Positions 59,449 to 64,000 of a stretch of 64,000 nt of DNA are shown in pieces. Position numbers and translations under genes: made by a program. Origin of the DNA: Streptomyces vinaceus (GTDB lineage: Bacteria > Actinomycetota > Actinomycetes > Streptomycetales > Streptomycetaceae); assembly GCF_008704935.1 (NCBI RefSeq), contig NZ_CP023692.1, forward strand, positions 6,735,501 to 6,799,500. Direction: 5' to 3'. The notes beneath the pieces were generated by a model, which was not told the DNA's origin, did no database searches, and was given only the letters and a program-made list of their open reading frames with translations. Positions within the stretch are counted from its first letter, which is position 1. Each line of letters opens with the position of its first letter.

Positions 59449-62400
59449 TCAGAACGTGCAGGCAGGAGCGTTTTTCGGCCACTCCGTACCCGCGCCGGGC
59501 CGGCAGATCTCGGCCAGCCGGGCCTGCGGATCCGGGTTCCACAGCCGCACCGTGCCGTCGTTGCTGCTGCTCGCCACCGTCCGCCCGTCGGGCGAGAAGA
59601 CCACGCCCCACACCGCGCTCGTGTGGCCCGTCAGGGCGGCCCACGGCCGTCGCCCGGCCACCTCCCAGAGCCGCACCGTACGGTCGTTGCCGCTGCTGGC
59701 CAGCCACTTGCCGTCGGGGGAGAAGGCGATGGCGCGCACCGCTCCGGTATGGCCGGACAGCACGGCCCCGGACGTGGCCGCGGCCCATGAGCGGCGGGCG
59801 TCCCACAGGCGTACGGTGCCGTCGTTGCCGCTGCTCGCCAGGGTCCGCCCGTCCGGGCCGAAGGCGACCGCCCGTACCGCGCCCGCGTGGCCGGTGAGCG
59901 TGGCGAGCGGCCGCCGCCCGGGCACGTCCCACAGACGTACGGTCAGATCGTCGCCCGCGCTCGCCAGCGTGCGCCCGTCCGGGCTGAACGCCACGTCGTT
60001 CGCGAAGTCGGTGTGCCCGGTGAGCGTGGACAGGGCGGTACGGGAGGCCACGTCCCAGAGCCGGACCGTCCGGTCGGAACCGGCCGAGGCCAGCAGCCGC
60101 CCGTCGGGGGAGAAGGCCACCGCGTACACGATCCCGCCGTGCCCGGTGAGCGTGGACAGGGCGGTACGGGAGGCCACGTCCCAGAGCCGGACCGTCCCGT
60201 CCGAACCCGCCGAGGCCAGCAGCCGTCCGTCGGGGGAGAAGGCCACCGAGAACACCGACTCGGTGTGCCCCGCGAGCGAGGCGGCCACCCGCCGCCCGGC
60301 CACCTCCCACAGCCGCACCGTGTGATCGGCGTCCGCGGTGGCCAGCAGCTTCCCGTCCGGGCTGTACGCCGCCTGCCAGATCTCCGTGAAGGGGCGCGCG
60401 GTGAGCACGGGACCGCGCAGGTCCCAGAGCACCACCGACTGGTCGAAGGCCGCGGTGGCCAGCAGAGCGCCGCCGGGGTCCACGGCGACCCCGAGCACGT
60501 AGTCGGTGTGTCCGGCGAGCGTGGCGAGGGCCCGGCCGCCGCGCACGTCCCACAGCCGGGTGGTGCCGTCCCCGCCCGCGCTGACGAGCGTGGTGCCGTC
60601 CGGGGTGTAGGCGACCGCGTTGATGTCGTCGTTGTGCCCCGTCAGCGCCATCGACGTACGGCCCCCGGCCACGTCCCACAGCCGCAGGGTCCGGTCGACG
60701 CCCCCCGAGGCCACCGTCCGCCCGTCCGGCGCGAACGCCACCCCAGCACCTCGGCGGTGTGCCCGGCGAGCACGGCGGTCTGACGGGCCGCCACCGGGTC
60801 CCACAGCCGTACGGTCCCGTCGGCGCCCCCCGACACCAGCGCCCCGCCGTCCGGCGCGTACGCCAGGGAGTCGACCCTCCCGGTGTGCCCCGCCAGCTCC
60901 ACCACGGGCGCCCCGCCGTCCGCGGGATCGCAGAGCCGTACCGTCCCGTCGGTGCCCGCGACGGCGAGGGTGCGCCCGTCGGGTGCGAAGGCCACGGCCC
61001 GGGCGTCCGCCGTCCGCGCCGGGAGCACCGCGAGGAGGCGCCCGTCCGTGTCCCACACCCGGACCGGGCCCTCCGTCGACGTCGCGGCCAGGGTCCGCCC
61101 GCCCGGCCCGAACGCGATCGCGCGCACCCGGCCCGCCATCGTCAAGGTGACCGTCGTCCGCCGGTCCGGGACCCGCCGCAGCAGCACCTTCCCGTCGGAG
61201 CCGGCGCTCGCCAGCAGCCCGCCGTCCGGCGCGAACGCCACCGCGTTGACCGGTCCGCCGTGCCCGCCGAGCCGGGCGAGGAACGGCTGGGACTGCGTGC
61301 TCAGCAGCGCACCCCGCGCCTCGGGGTTCGCCTCCGTGCGGTACGCCTCCCGCGCGAGCCGCATCGAGTCCTCGGGCCGGCCGGCGGCGAGGGAGGCGGA
61401 CCTGGCGGCGAGGGCCTGCGAACGGGCGGTGCGCTCCTGGCGGAGCGCGCCCGACCGCTGCTGGTGGGCGACGGCGCCCGCGGTCAGGGCCAGCACCAGC
61501 AGGACGCCGAGCAGGGCCAGCATCCCCTGCCGGAGCCGGACCTGGCGCCGGGCCTGCGTGCGCCGCGCGTCCTGCGCGTCCCGGCTCGCGCTCAGGAAGG
61601 CCGCCTCCCGGGGGCCGAGCCGGCCCCTGCCGTCGAGCTCGTCGGCCCGGGCGAGGGCGGCGGCCAGCCGGCTCCCGCGGTACAGGACGGACGGATCGCG
61701 CCCCTCGCGCTCCCATTCCTCGGCGGCGTGGGCCAGTTGCCGGTGGACCAGCAGCCCGTCCCGGTCGGCGTGGATCCAGCCGCGCAGCCGTGGCCACGCG
61801 TGCAGCAGGGCCTCGTGGGTGATCTCGACGGTGTCGCTGTCCATCGTGACCAGCCGGGCCCGGACGAACGCGTCGAGGGCGGCCCCGGCCCGGTCGGCGT
61901 CGGCGAGCTGCTCCATCAGCTCGGCCCGGGACGCGCGCCGCCGCGTCGCCCCGGCGCCGTCGGCGACGTGGACCAGGGCCACCAGCGCGCGGCGGATCGC
62001 CCGCTGCTCCTGCGGGTACAGGCGGGCGAACACGGTCTCGGCCGTGTGCGCGACCGCGCCCTGGATGCCGCCGCTCTCCTCGTACCCCGCGACGGTCAGG
62101 GTGGACCCGGAGCGCCGCTGCCAGGTGGCCATCAAGGCGTGGGAGACCAGCGGCAGCGCACCCGACGGCGTGTCGCCGGGTCCGGCGGTCGGGGTGTCGG
62201 CGCCCTCCGCGGGTCCCTCGCGCAAGCCCGCGTCGCGCAGCAGCAGTTGGACCAGGCCCGGTTCGAGGGTGAGCCCGGCGAGCTCGGCGGGGCGGGTGAT
62301 GGACTCGCGCAGCTCGGCCACGGACATCGGGGGGAGGACGAACAGCCCGTCGGTGCAGGCAGCGGCCAGTTCGGGCAGGTCCAGACAGCTGCCGGTGAAG

Positions 62401-63392
62401 TCGGCCCGTACGCCGAGCACCACGACGGCCGGGTCATGGGCCGTCGCACCCGGTCCCGCCGTGGCCAGGGTGCACAGGACGTGGGCGAAGCCGCGCCGCT
62501 CGTCCTCGTCGGAGCAGAGGGTGAACAGCTCTTCGAACTGGTCGACGAGCAACACCGGCCGTACGGAGGGGGGCCGGGTCTGACCGGTCGCATCGTGAGA
62601 GCGGGGCGCCAGTGCGCGGACGGCTTCCAGCAGGCGCCGCGGCCGCTCGCGCAGCTCCCGTACGGTGATCCCGACATCGCCGCCCAGCACCTTGGCGGTG
62701 GAGTCCAGGAGCTCCTGGAGGGGATGCGCGGTCGGGGTGAACCGTACGACCGGCCACCCGTCGGCGCCCGCCATCGGGAATCCGCCGCTTCGCCGCAGGG
62801 CCGGTACCAGACCCGCGCTGAGCAGGGAGGACTTTCCGGCGCCCGACCGGCCGACGAGCACCAGCGGACCGCCGCCGATCCGGTCGAAGACCCGCTCGAC
62901 CAGGGCGGCGGTCACCCGGTCTCGGCCGAAGAACCAGCCCGCGTCGCGCGGGGTGAACGCGGCGAGGCCGCGGTAGGGGCACTCGCCGGCGGACTGCGGC
63001 TGCGGATGCGACGGCGACGGCCCGGCGGTCGTGGGGGATGGGGCGGGCGTGGCGGGCGGGCAGCCACGGGGCTTCGGCACCTCGGCCTCCGGGAGCAGTT
63101 GGAGGAGCGTGCCCCCGGCCTCCAGCACCCGGTCGCAGCGCAGCGCGACGTCGTGGGTGACGCGCTTGGCTCCGGTCTCGATCTTGCTCAGGTAGCCCTT
63201 GCTGTAGTGCGTACGGCGGGCCAGATCGGCCAGCGACAGACCGCGCTGCACCCGCAGCCGGCGCAACTGGGCGGGAAAGGCCGCAGCGGCCGCGGCCGCT
63301 CCGGGCTCGTGATCGGTGTGGTGATCGGTGTGGTGATCGGTGTGGTGATCGGTGTCGCGTCCGCGGTCCGGGTCCCCCACGGCATCCCCCAT
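59449..63392 (-). pseudogene. HTH-nSTAND ATPase-WD40 protein, interrupted by a one-base frameshift
   Basis: The two frames together give a protein of about 1314 residues. It has a His/Asp repeat lead (12-27), an XRE-type HTH at about 40-100 (LSLADLARRTHYSKGYLSKI), a conflict-type nSTAND1 ATPase (Walker A GRSGAGKSS near 180) and a single membrane helix near 640. About fourteen WD40 repeats (GHTG..VAFSPDGRLLASAGSDGTVRLWD type) then run to the C-terminus. At 60741-60744 the minus strand reads GTGCTGGGGTGG. One extra G would restore EVLGVAFAPDG and join the 63392-60642 frame to the 3' WD40 frame. It is a decayed gene, a strain polymorphism or a sequencing error. Such proteins are multi-domain signal sensors; the specific role is unknown. 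Confidence 0.85.
63309..63356 (-). repeat. 12-bp tandem repeat in the nSTAND protein N-terminus
   Basis: GTGATCGGTGTG occurs four times (63309, 63321, 63333 and 63345, the last with a final C). On the coding strand it encodes repeated His/Thr/Asp-type units (DHHT) near residue 12-27. Copy-number change would stay in frame. Confidence 0.75.
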
Positions 63393-63496
63393 GGCACAGC
63401 GCGCCCAGGTTGTGAGATGGAACGTCCCAGGCTACCGCGGGGGTCGGACGGCGGAACGCGTGTCGGGCCGGCGTGGCGCGCGGCGCACGGCGCTGC

Positions 63497-63538
63497 GGCC
63501 CTCGGGGTCCGCCGGGGGAGCGGCGGACCCGGAGGGCC
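63497..63538 (-). terminator. Hairpin terminator after the small secreted protein
   Basis: GGCCCTCGGGGTCCGCCG (63497-63514) and CGGCGGACCCGGAGGGCC (63521-63538) pair over 18 positions with one mismatch and a six-base loop. It is 17 bases beyond the 63555 stop. Confidence 0.75.
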
Positions 63539-63554
63539 ACGAACCGGTGCCCCG

Positions 63555-63923
63555 TTACGGGCGGTTGAGGGTGATGGAGTTGATCGGCCCGAGGTCCGCG
63601 TAGACACCCCTGCCCTCGGCGATGGGGGATCCGCAGTTCGTGCCGCCGTAGCCGGTGCACAGGCTCGCGGTGGCCCCGCCGTACTGGTTGTTGAGGACCC
63701 AGTGGCGGCCGTACTGGTTGCTCAGGTTGTGGGCTCCGTAGCTGGTGAAGATGTGGGTCGGCTTGACGGCCGGGTTCTGGTCCTGCGGGTAGATGCAGAC
63801 CGACCCGTACGGACAGCCGGCCCAGTCGTCGGCGGGCCTGGCGTCGGCCGGGCCGCTCAGTGCCACGACGGCCGCCGCGGCGGTGGCGAGCGCGGCGGCG
63901 CCGCGGATCATCTTGCGCATCAT
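63555..63923 (-). CDS. Small secreted peptidase-inhibitor-like protein
   Basis: This 122-residue protein has a signal peptide ending GPADA and a mature part with four cysteines (AGCPYGSVCIY, SLCTGYGGTNCG). The spacing CPYGSVCIY with the later WVLNNQYGGA recalls small Streptomyces secreted proteins of the I36/gamma-crystallin-like group. That assignment is tentative. ATG 63923 or the next ATG 63920 is the start; GGGGGA lies just upstream. Confidence 0.75.
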   Translation of the reverse strand: MMRKMIRGAAALATAAAAVVALSGPADARPADDWAGCPYGSVCIYPQDQNPAVKPTHIFTSYGAHNLSNQYGRHWVLNNQYGGATASLCTGYGGTNCGSPIAEGRGVYADLGPINSITLNRP

Positions 63924-64000
63924 GTCCCCCTGTTGGGTGTGCGTCGGTGTTGACGCCGGGACGTGGGGGAGGTCTGCCTCCCCGGCGTCCCGGCCCTGCT

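Noticed and set aside
60735..60750. Programmed frameshift at the nSTAND gene
   Set aside because: The G-run is short and no slippery heptamer or downstream pseudoknot-like structure is evident. Mutation or sequencing error is simpler.

Overview
The window is very G+C-rich DNA in which nearly every codon ends in G or C. Together with a rodlin, a GH19 chitinase preceded by DasR-type operators, a secreted HKD phospholipase D, GTG starts, and ECF-sigma, SpoIIE and DUF5302 genes, this points to the chromosome of a Streptomyces or a very close relative. I see no rRNA, tRNA, CRISPR array, transposase or prophage module.

Layout. 0.7-7 kb: two PAP2 phosphatase paralogues (one has lost both catalytic histidines), a type-B carboxylesterase, a LacI regulator, an alpha/beta hydrolase and two tandem-repeat tracts. 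7.2-17.4 kb: the most coherent system, an aromatic-acid catabolic locus. It has an aryl-CoA ligase fused to a hot-dog thioesterase, a salicylyl-CoA/2-aminobenzoyl-CoA-type flavin hydroxylase fused to an old-yellow-enzyme domain, a nitrilase, a gentisate 1,2-dioxygenase-like cupin, an FAH-family hydrolase, a maleate isomerase-family enzyme and a PaaX regulator. The likely route is aryl nitrile or ester -> salicylate -> salicylyl-CoA -> gentisyl-CoA -> gentisate -> maleylpyruvate -> maleate + pyruvate -> fumarate. The carboxylesterase, the ligase and the hydroxylase operon each carry the same promoter box, so they look like one regulon.

17.5-27 kb: a DUF3291 protein, a DMT exporter behind two overlapping ATP-grasp ligases, an ECF sigma/anti-sigma pair, DUF1996 and DUF1838 proteins and a secreted subtilisin with a P domain. 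27-36 kb: a large LuxR-type ATPase regulator, the chitinase, a rodlin, an RpiR regulator, a SpoIIE phosphatase and a lone MASE1 membrane protein. 36-50 kb: an RDD protein, phospholipase D, a DDAH-type amidinohydrolase, several hydrolases, an acyl-CoA synthetase, an IclR regulator and a hemerythrin-like protein.

50-64 kb: a cyanate-detoxification locus (CynR-like regulator divergent from carbonic anhydrase and cyanase), a PepSY-like protein divergent from a two-component system with heptamer operators, a three-gene operon centred on an HTH-sigma factor fusion, a serine hydrolase, a giant HTH/nSTAND-ATPase/WD40 protein interrupted by a one-base frameshift, and a small secreted protein. Many intergenic regions between convergent genes hold strong terminator hairpins.
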